Assembly (NCBI RefSeq): GCF_023284045.1
Contig: NZ_JAKIKQ010000017.1
Coordinates: 42,453 to 106,452, forward strand
Length of the DNA: 64,000 nucleotides
Origin: Shewanella kaireitica
GTDB lineage: Bacteria > Pseudomonadota > Gammaproteobacteria > Enterobacterales > Shewanellaceae
Direction of reading: 5' to 3'
The translations under genes were made by a program, and so were the position numbers. Position 1 is the stretch's first letter; every line of letters starts with the position of its first letter. The notes beneath the pieces were generated by a model. The model did not search any database. It worked only from the letters and a program-made list of their open reading frames with translations, and was not told the DNA's origin. Below are positions 25,558 through 34,967 of the stretch, one piece after another.

Positions 25558-25730
25558 ACTAATAGTCTGAACAATAAAGTTAGAACCATAATAACGCGTA
25601 GTTCAGGAAATTAGGTACTTCCTGGCAAATTAAAGATTAATAAATATAGCGTTACTACTATCCAGATTAACTTGCATTGGATAGGTTTCCTGGCATAGTT
25701 GATATCAATAAAAATAGTCAGAGTTTTTCA

Positions 25731-28700
25731 ATGCAAACAGGTATTTACGAACAGCTTATAACTAAAGTTATTAACCATAAGCTAGATAAAGATAAGTTCT
25801 TTATCACAGAGAGAAATTTGGATGCAACAGAGCAAACTATCTGGCTGACTCGTGCATTAGTAAAGGTATTTCACCTTGCAATATCTGAATCCAGAAATAC
25901 CAAAGACTCTCCATTAGCCCAAATAGAGCTTGCTAATGAGCTTATCTACTGGCTCCAAGAAAGAATAGATAATCTCGATTTATCGAATTTCACCATTAAC
26001 CAGCCAGCAAAACTTCTTACCGCCATATTTGATAAACAAGATCCTGTTTCAGCCAAATTATCCGTGCATATAGATAAAGTAACTCCTCTTACAGGCCTCA
26101 CACAGAGTGAGTTGTTCTGCGGAAGTAACCAAGGAATTTCACTGGAAAGTGAAATAAAGCGCGAAATATTATCTTCTAATAGGATCTGCTGGATAGTTTC
26201 ATTTATTAAATGGACCGGCCTCAGGATCTTCATGGATGAACTGCGAACTTTTACCAGTAACAGCAAGCATAAGCTTCAAATTATTACCACATCATATATG
26301 GGAGCTACAGATCTTAAAGCTGTGCAATGGTTAGCAAACCTTCCCAATACTGAAGTCAAGTTAAGCTATAACCATAGCCAAGAACGTCTCCATGCTAAGT
26401 CCTATTTATTTATGCGAGATTCGGGATTTCATACAGGCTATATTGGCTCTTCAAACCTTTCACGGTCAGCGCTAACAAATGGACTAGAATGGAACTTGAA
26501 GATTACCAGTCAAGAAATCCCACACATTATAGAAAAAACATTTAGTACATTTGAAACATATTGGCAGCAACCTGAATTTGAGTTTTTCGATGGTTCAGAG
26601 AAAGCGAGCAGCAAGCTAAAGCGCTCTCTTAGTACTGGTCGTGGAGATATAGATTTTTCAAGTACGGTATTCTTCGATTTAAGCCCTCACCAACATCAAA
26701 TAGAAATTTTAGAACGTTTAGATGCAGAGCGGAATATTCATGGTAGAAATAGGAACCTGATTGTAGCTGCTACAGGTACGGGTAAAACCCTTATATCGGC
26801 TTTCGATTTCAAACGTTTCTATCAAAAAAAACCGACTGCAAAAATTCTATTTATTGCTCACAGAGAAGAGATATTAAAACAGGCCATCGAAAGTTTTAGA
26901 GCCGTACTAAAACAGCCCAATTTTGGTGAGTTATGGGTAGGACAACATAAGCCAGTTTCATACAATCAACTTTTTGCATCAATCCAGAGCTTTAACAATC
27001 AAATAGACAATATAAAACTAAACTCAGACTATTATGATTTCATCGTTATTGATGAAGTTCATCATGTATCAGCTGATAGTTATCGAAAATTCATTAACCA
27101 TTTTTCCCCCACTATTTTACTCGGACTTACCGCTACACCCGAACGTCATGATGGCAAAAGTATACTAGCTGATTTTGAGGGAGTGATAGCTGCAGAACTA
27201 AGATTACCTGAAGCCATAAATCTAAGGCATTTATGCCCTTTTCAATATTTTGGAATAGATGATAACACTGACCTACGCCAGATTAAGTGGGAAAATGGCC
27301 ACTACAACCCAAGTGAGTTAACACAACTCTATACCCAAAATGATCAAAGGCTACAAAAAATACTGCAAAATATTGAAGAGCTTGTCACTAAGCCCTTAGA
27401 AATGCGTGCATTAGCTTTTTGTGTTAACCAAGATCATGCACAATATATGGCAGAAAAGTTTTGCCTCAAAGGTATACCGAGTGCGGTACTTACCAGTAAA
27501 AACACTTCTGAAAGGCACGCAGTAAGGCAAGAACTGCAACTAGGCAATATTAATATCCTCTGCGTTGTCGATATATTCAATGAAGGCGTTGATATCCCAG
27601 AAATAGATACCCTACTCTTCTTACGACCAACAGAAAGTTTGACTATTTTTTTACAACAGCTAGGGCGAGGGTTACGCCACAGCAATGGAAAAGAGTGCGT
27701 CACAGTATTGGATTTTGTTGGTAACGCTAAAGCTGAATATGATTTCTCACAAAAATTTAGAGCTTTAATAGGAAAGACCCATACAGCCATAAGCAAAGAA
27801 ATAGAGCATGACTTTCCGCATCTTCCGCTTGGCTGTCACATCGAACTGCAGAAAAAGACCAAAGAAATAATCTTAACTAACATTAAGAGAGCCGTATTAA
27901 ATCAACAAAAACTAAAATTACATATTCAGAACTTTCAAACTCATACCGACCAGCAGTTAACATTAGCCAATTTTTTAAGATTCAATCCTAACATTCAGCT
28001 TAATGATATTTACAAGAAAAAACCTAAACAGGGTGGAGGATGGACACGCCTTTTAAGTGATCTAAAACTAATAGAAAAAGTAGATGAAACCCCTATAGCT
28101 GAAATTTATCACAAAGCCATTAGCAACAGCTTAATGAGATGTGATGCTAGAACTTATTTAACATTTATTCGTTCACTGGCAATAAATGACTTTAAGTGGA
28201 TAGACAATGGAAACCCAATAGAGCAGAAAATGGCGCTGATGTGCCACTATGATTTTTGGAATTGTGCTGGAGATAAGTTAGGTTACGAATCTTTATCTGA
28301 AAGTTTATCAGCACTCACTCACACTGAATATCAAACTGAGTTAATACAGGTTATCAATTATTTGTTAGACAATAACGATACCCAAGTTCAAAAGCTCAGT
28401 GCAGATTTCCCTTGCCCCTTACAACTTAATGCTCGCTATACACGAGAGCAAATTATAGCTGGTCTGGGTGGCTCAAGTTTCAAAAAACAAGCTATGAGCC
28501 GCGAAGGGGTATTCAACTTGAAAGACATCAACGTTGAGCTGCTATTCGTCACCCTACAAAAATCAGATCAGCATTTCTCACCAACTACGCTTTACCATGA
28601 TTATGCGATGAGCCCTACTCACTTCCATTGGCAAACTCAAAACTCAGCAAGACCTGATAGCGGTAAGGGACTTACTTATATTCAGCATAAAAAGATTGGT

Positions 28701-28889
28701 AAAAAAATCATGTTATGGGTGCGAGAATCTAATAAAGACGAAAATGGAAATACGATGGGATTTGTGAACTTGGGGTGGGTTAACTTGACAGAAACTAGCG
28801 GTTCACAGCCGATGAATATTACCTGGGAACTGCAAGAGCCCATGCCTAGTTACCTCTGGAAAGATGCTGCAAAATTGGCAAATAGTTAA
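25731..28889 (+). CDS. PLD nuclease-SF2 helicase-DUF3427-type fusion protein
   Basis: A 1052-residue protein from ATG 25731 (MQTGIYEQLITKVINHKL, a typical family start); an in-frame TTG 18 codons earlier is the alternative. The N-terminal phospholipase D-like domain has HAKSYLF at residue 221 followed by GYIGSSNLSRSAL, the HxK...GSxN signature. The helicase core has Walker A TGTGKT near 348, DEVHH at 441, GLTATPERHDG at 465 and motif VI QQLGRGLRHSNGKE near 643. The C-terminal third resembles DUF3427. Proteins of this architecture are often found in defence or mobile islands; a role against foreign DNA is inference. The gene is visibly more A/T-rich than its core neighbours, which suggests transfer. 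Confidence 0.85.
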   Translation: MQTGIYEQLITKVINHKLDKDKFFITERNLDATEQTIWLTRALVKVFHLAISESRNTKDSPLAQIELANELIYWLQERIDNLDLSNFTINQPAKLLTAIFDKQDPVSAKLSVHIDKVTPLTGLTQSELFCGSNQGISLESEIKREILSSNRICWIVSFIKWTGLRIFMDELRTFTSNSKHKLQIITTSYMGATDLKAVQWLANLPNTEVKLSYNHSQERLHAKSYLFMRDSGFHTGYIGSSNLSRSALTNGLEWNLKITSQEIPHIIEKTFSTFETYWQQPEFEFFDGSEKASSKLKRSLSTGRGDIDFSSTVFFDLSPHQHQIEILERLDAERNIHGRNRNLIVAATGTGKTLISAFDFKRFYQKKPTAKILFIAHREEILKQAIESFRAVLKQPNFGELWVGQHKPVSYNQLFASIQSFNNQIDNIKLNSDYYDFIVIDEVHHVSADSYRKFINHFSPTILLGLTATPERHDGKSILADFEGVIAAELRLPEAINLRHLCPFQYFGIDDNTDLRQIKWENGHYNPSELTQLYTQNDQRLQKILQNIEELVTKPLEMRALAFCVNQDHAQYMAEKFCLKGIPSAVLTSKNTSERHAVRQELQLGNINILCVVDIFNEGVDIPEIDTLLFLRPTESLTIFLQQLGRGLRHSNGKECVTVLDFVGNAKAEYDFSQKFRALIGKTHTAISKEIEHDFPHLPLGCHIELQKKTKEIILTNIKRAVLNQQKLKLHIQNFQTHTDQQLTLANFLRFNPNIQLNDIYKKKPKQGGGWTRLLSDLKLIEKVDETPIAEIYHKAISNSLMRCDARTYLTFIRSLAINDFKWIDNGNPIEQKMALMCHYDFWNCAGDKLGYESLSESLSALTHTEYQTELIQVINYLLDNNDTQVQKLSADFPCPLQLNARYTREQIIAGLGGSSFKKQAMSREGVFNLKDINVELLFVTLQKSDQHFSPTTLYHDYAMSPTHFHWQTQNSARPDSGKGLTYIQHKKIGKKIMLWVRESNKDENGNTMGFVNLGWVNLTETSGSQPMNITWELQEPMPSYLWKDAAKLANS

Positions 28890-28937
28890 ACTTAGAAACT
28901 CAAATATTCAAAGTTATTCAATTTTAAGATAGTAGCG

Positions 28938-29021
28938 TAGATACAGCTGCTAGCTTCCAAAACAAGGATGTTTTGGCAGGGCCCACAAGGACGTGTTCAC
29001 GGCGTTTAGCAGCAGTATCTA
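28938..29021. repeat. 84-bp hairpin-rich element with 14-bp inverted ends
   Basis: TAGATACAGCTGCT (28938-28951) and AGCAGCAGTATCTA (29008-29021) match as inverted repeats at 13 of 14 bases. Inside are the hairpin CCAAAAC/GTTTTGG (28957-28976), the palindrome GGGCCC (28979-28984) and CGTGttCACG (28992-29001). It looks like a small interspersed repeat. I believe similar sequence occurs widely in Shewanella, but that is from memory and unverified. Confidence 0.55.
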
Positions 29022-29106
29022 TACATTCTTCGAACCGCAGATTATAAATAGAAGTTAACAAAGAGCCTTTCCAGTGCCAAAGGTCTACTCTTTGTTCAGC
29101 AGCTAT

Positions 29107-30036
29107 CTAATTCAAACAGCATTTCTTGTATTTTTTGCCGCTGCCACAAGGGCAAGGATCATTACGACCTGCTTGAATATCGGCGATAAAAGGCTGCTTA
29201 GCATCAAGGCTTTCAAAGTAGCTATCGTCAATTTCCCTAGGCGAACTCATCAAGTCATCGAAAACCGCCATGAGCTCTTCATCATTCATGTCAGATTCTG
29301 AGTTGAAGCCAGCCCACTGACTAAGTGAGTCAATAACATCATAATCACCGCTTATTAGGCCACTTTCCCATTCAGAATAACCGATAGACTGATTATCCCA
29401 ATCGATGATGCATTGATTCTCGGCAGGACCTTCATCGATTTGTTTGCTCTCTACATAACCAACAAACTGGTTATGATATTGATTAAACTCATTAGAAATT
29501 AACAAATTAATCAGTTCAAAAAGTGCTATTGAATGATTGTTTTTGAGTAGATTTTCAATAAAGCTTGGCACACTTTGGTTAAGTGTTTCTCTATCAATTT
29601 GGTCTGTATGCAGTTGAGTAAACAGTGCACTTAAGGCTGCCATTTTAACTATTTCGCCCGCTTGTTCAGAGTTAATCAACAAGCACAGCTGCTCAGGTTG
29701 CCCTTGTGCCAAAATATAGTAAGCAGTGGAAAGATCTGCAGCGATAAAATCGCCAAGCAGTAGCTCTAACGGACTATTACAGTCATCTTTATTGGTGAGA
29801 TTAATCAAAGAATCAAAACTGCTGTATTGTTTCCGATCGATAATAAGGCAGATACCGAAGAAAAGCAGGTTAGACTCGGTATCAGACAAGGCTTCTTCAG
29901 CAATAAATCGTTGCATCAATTCATCGATAACCGGCAGCAACTCAGACCACTGCTGTCTAGCCGCCTGCAAAGCACCAATAGGGAGTTCTGTTAAGTCGCC
30001 ACCACTCAGAGTGGTAATTATCTCGTCTAATTTCAT
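29107..30036 (-). CDS. DUF1186/SEC-C zinc-binding protein
   Basis: A 309-residue protein. The N-terminal 250 residues are helical and repeat-like, resembling DUF1186 (LTELPIGALQAARQQWSELLPVIDELMQRF). The C-terminus is a SEC-C zinc motif, GRNDPCPCGSGKKYKKCC, like the one at the end of SecA. SEC-C tails are present on many proteins of unknown role and may bind ribosomes or other partners. No catalytic motif is visible. It converges with the PLD-helicase gene. Confidence 0.82.
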   Translation of the reverse strand: MKLDEIITTLSGGDLTELPIGALQAARQQWSELLPVIDELMQRFIAEEALSDTESNLLFFGICLIIDRKQYSSFDSLINLTNKDDCNSPLELLLGDFIAADLSTAYYILAQGQPEQLCLLINSEQAGEIVKMAALSALFTQLHTDQIDRETLNQSVPSFIENLLKNNHSIALFELINLLISNEFNQYHNQFVGYVESKQIDEGPAENQCIIDWDNQSIGYSEWESGLISGDYDVIDSLSQWAGFNSESDMNDEELMAVFDDLMSSPREIDDSYFESLDAKQPFIADIQAGRNDPCPCGSGKKYKKCCLN

Positions 30037-30174
30037 ATTACATTCAAGGTAAAAGGTGATATTGCCTCATAGAGTAGCAAAAGAGGACAACAAAGCCCCA
30101 AGTAAAATGCTGCTAGTAACAGATAGGCCTAAAATAAACAGTAAAACAATGATGCAAACTCAATACAGAACGCC

Positions 30175-31365
30175 CTACTTCATGCCATTAGCTTGAAACG
30201 ACAACTCAGCCTCTACCGCGCTATGGTTTGACTTAACCAGCTGCCATCTTTGACAGCCATTAAAAGCGGCATATTGATTAACCGCTAACTTCAATTGATG
30301 GATAAATTCGTCAAATTCTGAGTTCCCCTTGCTAGTTATCGTCCCATCTTCTATCACCAAGTTTTGCAGTAATAGTATTCCCGTCTTACGTTCAGCTTTG
30401 ACATCCACTCGGCCAACAAACTTATCACCCCACAAGATAGGTAATGAATAATAACCGTATTGGCGTTTAGCAGCTGGCACGTAGACCTCAATCTGATAGT
30501 CAAAACCAAATAGCTGTTTTAATCGCTGCCTTTGAATGACTAGATTATCAAAAGGGTTCAGTAACCAGACTCGTTTTAAAATGGGGCTAAACAGCTGCTG
30601 ATCAGGCTTATAAAAATAGTTGACTCCCGCTTGGGTAAATTGCGCCAACTCACCAGCAAGGTACATTTCACTGAGTGTTCTAACTAACACTGGCTTAATA
30701 TTCTTACGCAGATAAAGCATCTGCTGTTGACTGCCAAAGCCATGGGCATTGATGTAGCGCTCAATAAGATAGCGGGCGAATTCATCATCCGTTGGGGCTT
30801 GGCTATTGATATGGGCAGGCAAGACACGTTCAGTTAAATCGTACACCTTTTGAAACTTGTCACGCTGTAACACCATTAACTCACCTTGCATAAACAATTG
30901 CTCTAAAGCGCGTTTAGCCGGTTTCCAATCCCACCATCCACTGTTATTAGCCTTAGAGTCATGACTAAAATCACTGGCTTTTAACGGGCCTTCGGCGGTG
31001 ATTTTTGCTTTTACTTCGCGGATAACCTTATGTTCAGGTTCAAACCAATGCTTGCCGCCTTGTTTAATGCGGGTTTTATTAAACAGGCTAAAACGATAGT
31101 CGTTAATAGGCAAATAAGCAGCGGCATGAGACCAATATTCAAAGATATCTTTATTAGCTAGAGCCAGTTGTAATTGTGACGGCTGATATTCAGCTAAACG
31201 ATTAAAAAGTACATGGTGGTGTGCTCGCTCAACCACATTAATTGAGTCTATTTGCACATAACTCAACTGCGAAATGGCATCAACCACAGACTTAGCAGGC
31301 TTAAGTAAGCCTTGCTGTTGTAGATTAAGCTGCAACCATTCTCTGGGCGAGTAAGGACTCGTCAT
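30175..31365 (-). CDS. ycaQ: YcaQ family DNA glycosylase (winged helix)
   Basis: A 396-residue member of the HTH_42 (formerly DUF1006) family. E. coli YcaQ, also called AlkX, unhooks interstrand crosslinks and removes bulky N7 adducts. The QxD catalytic signature typical of the YcaQ branch is seen in LSYVQIDSINVVERAHHHVLFNRL. Other family segments are FEYWSHAAAYLP, and DVKAERKTGILLLQNLVIEDG near the end. It is a single gene, with a divergent LysE-type exporter 270 bases away. Confidence 0.85.
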   Translation of the reverse strand: MTSPYSPREWLQLNLQQQGLLKPAKSVVDAISQLSYVQIDSINVVERAHHHVLFNRLAEYQPSQLQLALANKDIFEYWSHAAAYLPINDYRFSLFNKTRIKQGGKHWFEPEHKVIREVKAKITAEGPLKASDFSHDSKANNSGWWDWKPAKRALEQLFMQGELMVLQRDKFQKVYDLTERVLPAHINSQAPTDDEFARYLIERYINAHGFGSQQQMLYLRKNIKPVLVRTLSEMYLAGELAQFTQAGVNYFYKPDQQLFSPILKRVWLLNPFDNLVIQRQRLKQLFGFDYQIEVYVPAAKRQYGYYSLPILWGDKFVGRVDVKAERKTGILLLQNLVIEDGTITSKGNSEFDEFIHQLKLAVNQYAAFNGCQRWQLVKSNHSAVEAELSFQANGMK

Positions 31366-31635
31366 ACAATTAACTATATCAGTGCTTGTTTGTTTTTTAT
31401 CTTCATAACAGCAATGCCACTTCTATTAATAAGCCAATACCAATATGACCTAGGCTGAACATGATTTCAAAGCTGATTAGAAACATAGCGCTATTGTCTT
31501 CAACAACTAAAGTCAGCACCGTAAACAAACCCTGCCAACTTGACCTCTCATTTAAACGCAACATGACTTTCATTCATGTTGGATAACTGTAGAATCCGCG
31601 CCTTGTTTGATTCTTTCCTTTTATATAGTGCATTA

Positions 31636-32280
31636 ATGATGATCGATCTGGCGTTACTTCCTTTATACCTCACAACCGTAGTTGCCCTACTGTTAATCCC
31701 AGGGCCTGATATGTTGCTTATTGCCAGTTCGAGCTTAAGTTATGGCAAAAAAGTGGGAGTTTATGCCAGCTTTGGCAATGCCACTTCTGGACTTATCCTG
31801 ACTGTACTGGCAGCAATGGGCGTATCAGCTTTAGTGGCGATGAATCCGTTGGCATTAGAGTTATTGCGAATTTTAGGCGGCGCGTACCTACTTAAGATGG
31901 GTTGGGATTGCATGCGTAGCTCTGCTGCCGATGCACCAGAAATAGAGCAACAAAATAACCTAGCAAAACAACTGTATCGTCGCGCAGTAATGAGTAATCT
32001 TCTCAATCCTAAGGCACTGATCTTTTTCGTGCTATTTTTACCGCAGTTCGTGTCGACTCAATTAGCTGCAAGTTCAGGCGAGCAGATGTTAGCACTGGGT
32101 TTACTGCTTAATGTGATGGGTTTGAGCTTTAACCTATTATTGGTCGCTTTAGTTGGTAGCTTAGGTAAACCTCTACTTAAGAATGAAAAATTCCGTACTT
32201 ATCAGAATAAGTTTATGGGCCTGATATTCATTGCTTTAGCCATCTGGTTATTGGCCTCTCAAGTACAAGCTGTGGCGTAG
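31636..32280 (+). CDS. LysE/RhtB family amino acid exporter
   Basis: A 214-residue inner-membrane protein with about six hydrophobic segments. The family motif LLIPGPDMLLIASSSLSYGKKVG is near the N-terminus, followed by GNATSGLILTVLAAMGVSALVA and NLLNPKALIFFVLFLPQFV, the two other RhtB/LysE landmarks. It probably exports an amino acid or its derivative; the substrate is not predictable. The start is taken at the ATG-ATG pair at 31636, where the family sequence begins; no strong ribosome site is visible, so a start at 31576 or 31639 is possible. A perfect hairpin CAACATG/CATGTTG lies upstream at 31559-31581. Confidence 0.85.
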   Translation: MMIDLALLPLYLTTVVALLLIPGPDMLLIASSSLSYGKKVGVYASFGNATSGLILTVLAAMGVSALVAMNPLALELLRILGGAYLLKMGWDCMRSSAADAPEIEQQNNLAKQLYRRAVMSNLLNPKALIFFVLFLPQFVSTQLAASSGEQMLALGLLLNVMGLSFNLLLVALVGSLGKPLLKNEKFRTYQNKFMGLIFIALAIWLLASQVQAVA

Positions 32281-32326
32281 TTTACTGCCGGTATTCCACC
32301 TCATTTCAGAATAAGAAGTTAACGGC

Positions 32327-32357
32327 AAAAAAGGCTCTATTTACCGCAGAGCCTTTT
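32327..32357. terminator. Bidirectional terminator between exporter and AGCS genes
   Basis: AAAAAAGGCTCT pairs with AGAGCCTTTT across a 9-base loop. It lies between two convergent genes and has A-run and T-run on either side, so it can serve both. Confidence 0.85.
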
Positions 32358-32376
32358 GCTTATATCGGCAAGCGAG

Positions 32377-33792
32377 TTAACCGCCCTCTTTTTTAGATAC
32401 ACTCCCAAGCACAGTCATATCCGAATACTGCTTTTGCTTTAATCGGCCAAAATAGTCATCGGCTGCAGCCTTAACTTTTGGCGCTAATAACAAGGCAGAT
32501 ACCATAGTCGGAATGGCCATCAATGCATAAGCGCCATCAATAAGGTTAATGATCTCGTCCAATGTTGCCGTAGCAGCAAATAGTATTGTCAGCAGGTACA
32601 CATATTGATATTTGCGTAGCCTTTTAGCGCCGAAAAGAAAGCTAAAGCATTGGCCGCCATAAAACGCTTGAGTAAATATAGTACTGATACTAAAGAAGAA
32701 AACACACAAGATAAGTAAATATGGACCTACGCCAGGCATGGTTAACTCAAAAGCTTGAGCCGACAGATTAACTCCAGCAGCTTCACTGCCTTGCCACACT
32801 CCTGAGATTAGAATAATCATTGCGGTTGCAGTACAAACTAACAAGGTATCGATTGCAGGGCCTAACATGGCAACCAGCCCCTCTTTTACTGGCTCATTGG
32901 TTTTAGCACTACCGTGTGCCATCACCTCAGTTCCGATCCCCGCTTCATTAGAAAATGCAGCGCGGCGAATACCAATTAACATGGTACCTAAGATCCCACC
33001 GCCAACAGAATCAAGCGAGAAAGCTTCAGTAACAATCAAACTAAAATACCCTGGGATCTCACTAATATGACTACCAATCACATATAGCGCACAGCCCATG
33101 TAAATAAAGATCATCGCCGGGACCACACTTTGCGCAACACTGGCAATGCGCTTTATTCCGCCTAAAATTACGCTGCCTACCAGCAGCATAACAACGATCC
33201 CCATACTAAAATCGAGCCAAAATGTATTTTGATCTGCACTATAAAATCCGGGTTTGATCACTAGCCATTCTCTTAAGATCTGTACTAATTGATTAGTATT
33301 AAATAGTGGGAAGTTACCCACTAACCCCACCAGACAAAAGAACACCGCAAGAAAGCGCCACTTAGGGCCTAATCCCTCGGTAATGATGTACATGGGTCCA
33401 CCTTGCAGTTGGCCATTTTCATCTTTACCACGGTACATAATGGCTAAGGTGCAGGTGAAAAACTTAGTTGCCATCCCAACTATCGCACTGATCCACATCC
33501 AAAAAATAGCTCCAGGACCACCAACCATAATAGCAACAGCCACACTACCAATATTGCCCATTCCGACTGTTCCAGCCATAGCACTGGAAAGTGCACCGGC
33601 ATGGCTAATTTGCCCCTGAGCACCTTTATCAGGGTGCTTTCCACGCAAAATTGCAATGGCGTGACCAATATATCTGAAGGGAATAAAACGCGAATAAATA
33701 AGAAAGAAAAGCCCGCCACCGACCAGTAGCACTAGCATGTGTGGTCCCCAAGCCATGTCGGCAAACTGACCTGTTACAGAAGCTAACGTCAT
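32377..33792 (-). CDS. Sodium:alanine symporter (AGCS) family transporter
   Basis: A 471-residue inner-membrane protein with about ten transmembrane helices. The AGCS hallmarks are present: SHAGALSSAMAGTVGMGNI, GAIFWMWISAIVGMATKFF, QGGPMYIITEGLGPKW, and RRAAFSNEAGIGTEVMAHGSAK. It should import alanine, glycine or a related small amino acid with sodium. The start at 33792 is preferred because AAGAG precedes it correctly; a longer frame begins 15 codons upstream. There is no linked metabolic gene. Confidence 0.92.
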   Translation of the reverse strand: MTLASVTGQFADMAWGPHMLVLLVGGGLFFLIYSRFIPFRYIGHAIAILRGKHPDKGAQGQISHAGALSSAMAGTVGMGNIGSVAVAIMVGGPGAIFWMWISAIVGMATKFFTCTLAIMYRGKDENGQLQGGPMYIITEGLGPKWRFLAVFFCLVGLVGNFPLFNTNQLVQILREWLVIKPGFYSADQNTFWLDFSMGIVVMLLVGSVILGGIKRIASVAQSVVPAMIFIYMGCALYVIGSHISEIPGYFSLIVTEAFSLDSVGGGILGTMLIGIRRAAFSNEAGIGTEVMAHGSAKTNEPVKEGLVAMLGPAIDTLLVCTATAMIILISGVWQGSEAAGVNLSAQAFELTMPGVGPYLLILCVFFFSISTIFTQAFYGGQCFSFLFGAKRLRKYQYVYLLTILFAATATLDEIINLIDGAYALMAIPTMVSALLLAPKVKAAADDYFGRLKQKQYSDMTVLGSVSKKEGG

Positions 33793-34066
33793 ATTAATAC
33801 TCTTTATTATTGATAGACTTAAGGATAAAGCCTTCAATTGTTATATTTTTGTTATAACAGCATAAGCTATCAGTAATGTACTAGAACGCAAGTAGTCATT
33901 GAGTTGAAGTTCGATAGCTGAAACCCAGATATTTTGACCAGACAGCAGTTGTAATCCAGCTCAAATTTACACATTAAATGGTTAATATCACTTAGCTTGC
34001 ACAGCACTTTTCACCTATCATGCAATGCATAAACGTCGTTAAAATCAGCTCAAATTAGGAAGTAAC

Positions 34067-34507
34067 ATGGCAAAAGTAGAGTTATTAGTAGGCACAACTT
34101 TAGGTAGTGCAGAGTATGTTGCCGATGAAATATCGGATCAATTGAACGATCTAGGCCATGAAACTCGCATACATTTGAGCCCAAACCTTGATGATCTAGA
34201 CCCCAATTCGCTGTGGTTGATCACCTCTTCTACTCATGGAGCAGGTGATCTTCCAGACAATATAGTGCCTTTTTTGGACGAGATCTTAGTGAAAAAACCG
34301 GATCTAAGCTCAACCAAATTTACATTGTGCGCAATTGGTGATTCCAGTTACGACACTTTTTGTCAGGGACCAGAAAAGCTGGTGGATGCACTGAGTTTAT
34401 GCGGTGCACAAGTTTTTGTGGATAAGATCCAGATCGATGTGCAATACGATCCAATTCCAGAAGAACCAGCATTGGCTTGGCTAAGCGCTTGGCAAGATCA
34501 ACTTTAA
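34067..34507 (+). CDS. mioC: Flavodoxin-like protein MioC
   Basis: A 146-residue short-chain flavodoxin with an FMN-binding loop LVGTTLGSAEYVADE at the N-terminus and SSTHGAGDLPDN and CAIGDSSYDTFC in the middle, matching E. coli MioC. The protein is an electron carrier, reported to support biotin synthase. The gene ends right at oriC, the same placement as in E. coli, where transcription from mioC enters the origin. No terminator separates them here. Confidence 0.95.
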   Translation: MAKVELLVGTTLGSAEYVADEISDQLNDLGHETRIHLSPNLDDLDPNSLWLITSSTHGAGDLPDNIVPFLDEILVKKPDLSSTKFTLCAIGDSSYDTFCQGPEKLVDALSLCGAQVFVDKIQIDVQYDPIPEEPALAWLSAWQDQL

Positions 34508-34967
34508 GATCCTTTTATTGATCGCTTTTATCTATTAACTTTTGAAACACTCACAGTTTAGATCAAACTTATCCACATATTAGAGTTTAAAAGTATAAAT
34601 ATGTGGATAAGCTATTATTTTGATCTGATCAAAGCCTGTATTAATTCACACCCGATCTGCTCAATGATCCGCCTTGTGGATAACTAGCCGATCTATCCCC
34701 AAGCTTATGCCAGTTAGATCGCGATCAGATCACAGGTTTGATCACGCATTAACTGATGATTTTATTAAGGAAATAAGGTTATCCACCGAAAAAGGCGATC
34801 CTAATAGTAAACATAATAAGAGATCTATTTAAAGATCTTAAGATCTATTAAGCAGATCGGTGTTGATCAAAACAGGCAAAATAGATCGTTCACCTTCGGC
34901 AAAGCAAATGCTAAAATGACCTGCTCAGAAACAGGTTTTTATCCTTTTACCAATCGAAGGCTGTCGA
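34508..34967. other. oriC: Chromosomal replication origin oriC
   Basis: The mioC-mnmG gap is the classical enterobacterial origin position. It has 19 GATC sites in 460 bases (expected about 2). Exact DnaA boxes TTATCCACA lie at 34569-34577 (plus), 34602-34610 (minus) and 34675-34683 (minus), and a one-mismatch box TTATCCACC lies at 34779-34787. An A/T-rich GATC repeat block sits on the mnmG side, as expected for the unwinding region. GATC crowding suggests Dam/SeqA control. Confidence 0.93.
34822..34860. promoter_or_regulatory. Likely DNA unwinding element of oriC
   Basis: Phased GATC-headed A/T-rich units: GATCTATTTAAA at 34822, GATCTTAA at 34834 and GATCTATTAAGC at 34842, then a fourth GATC at 34855. 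This resembles the three 13-mers (GATCT-start) that open first in E. coli oriC and lies at the same side relative to mnmG. Confidence 0.75.
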
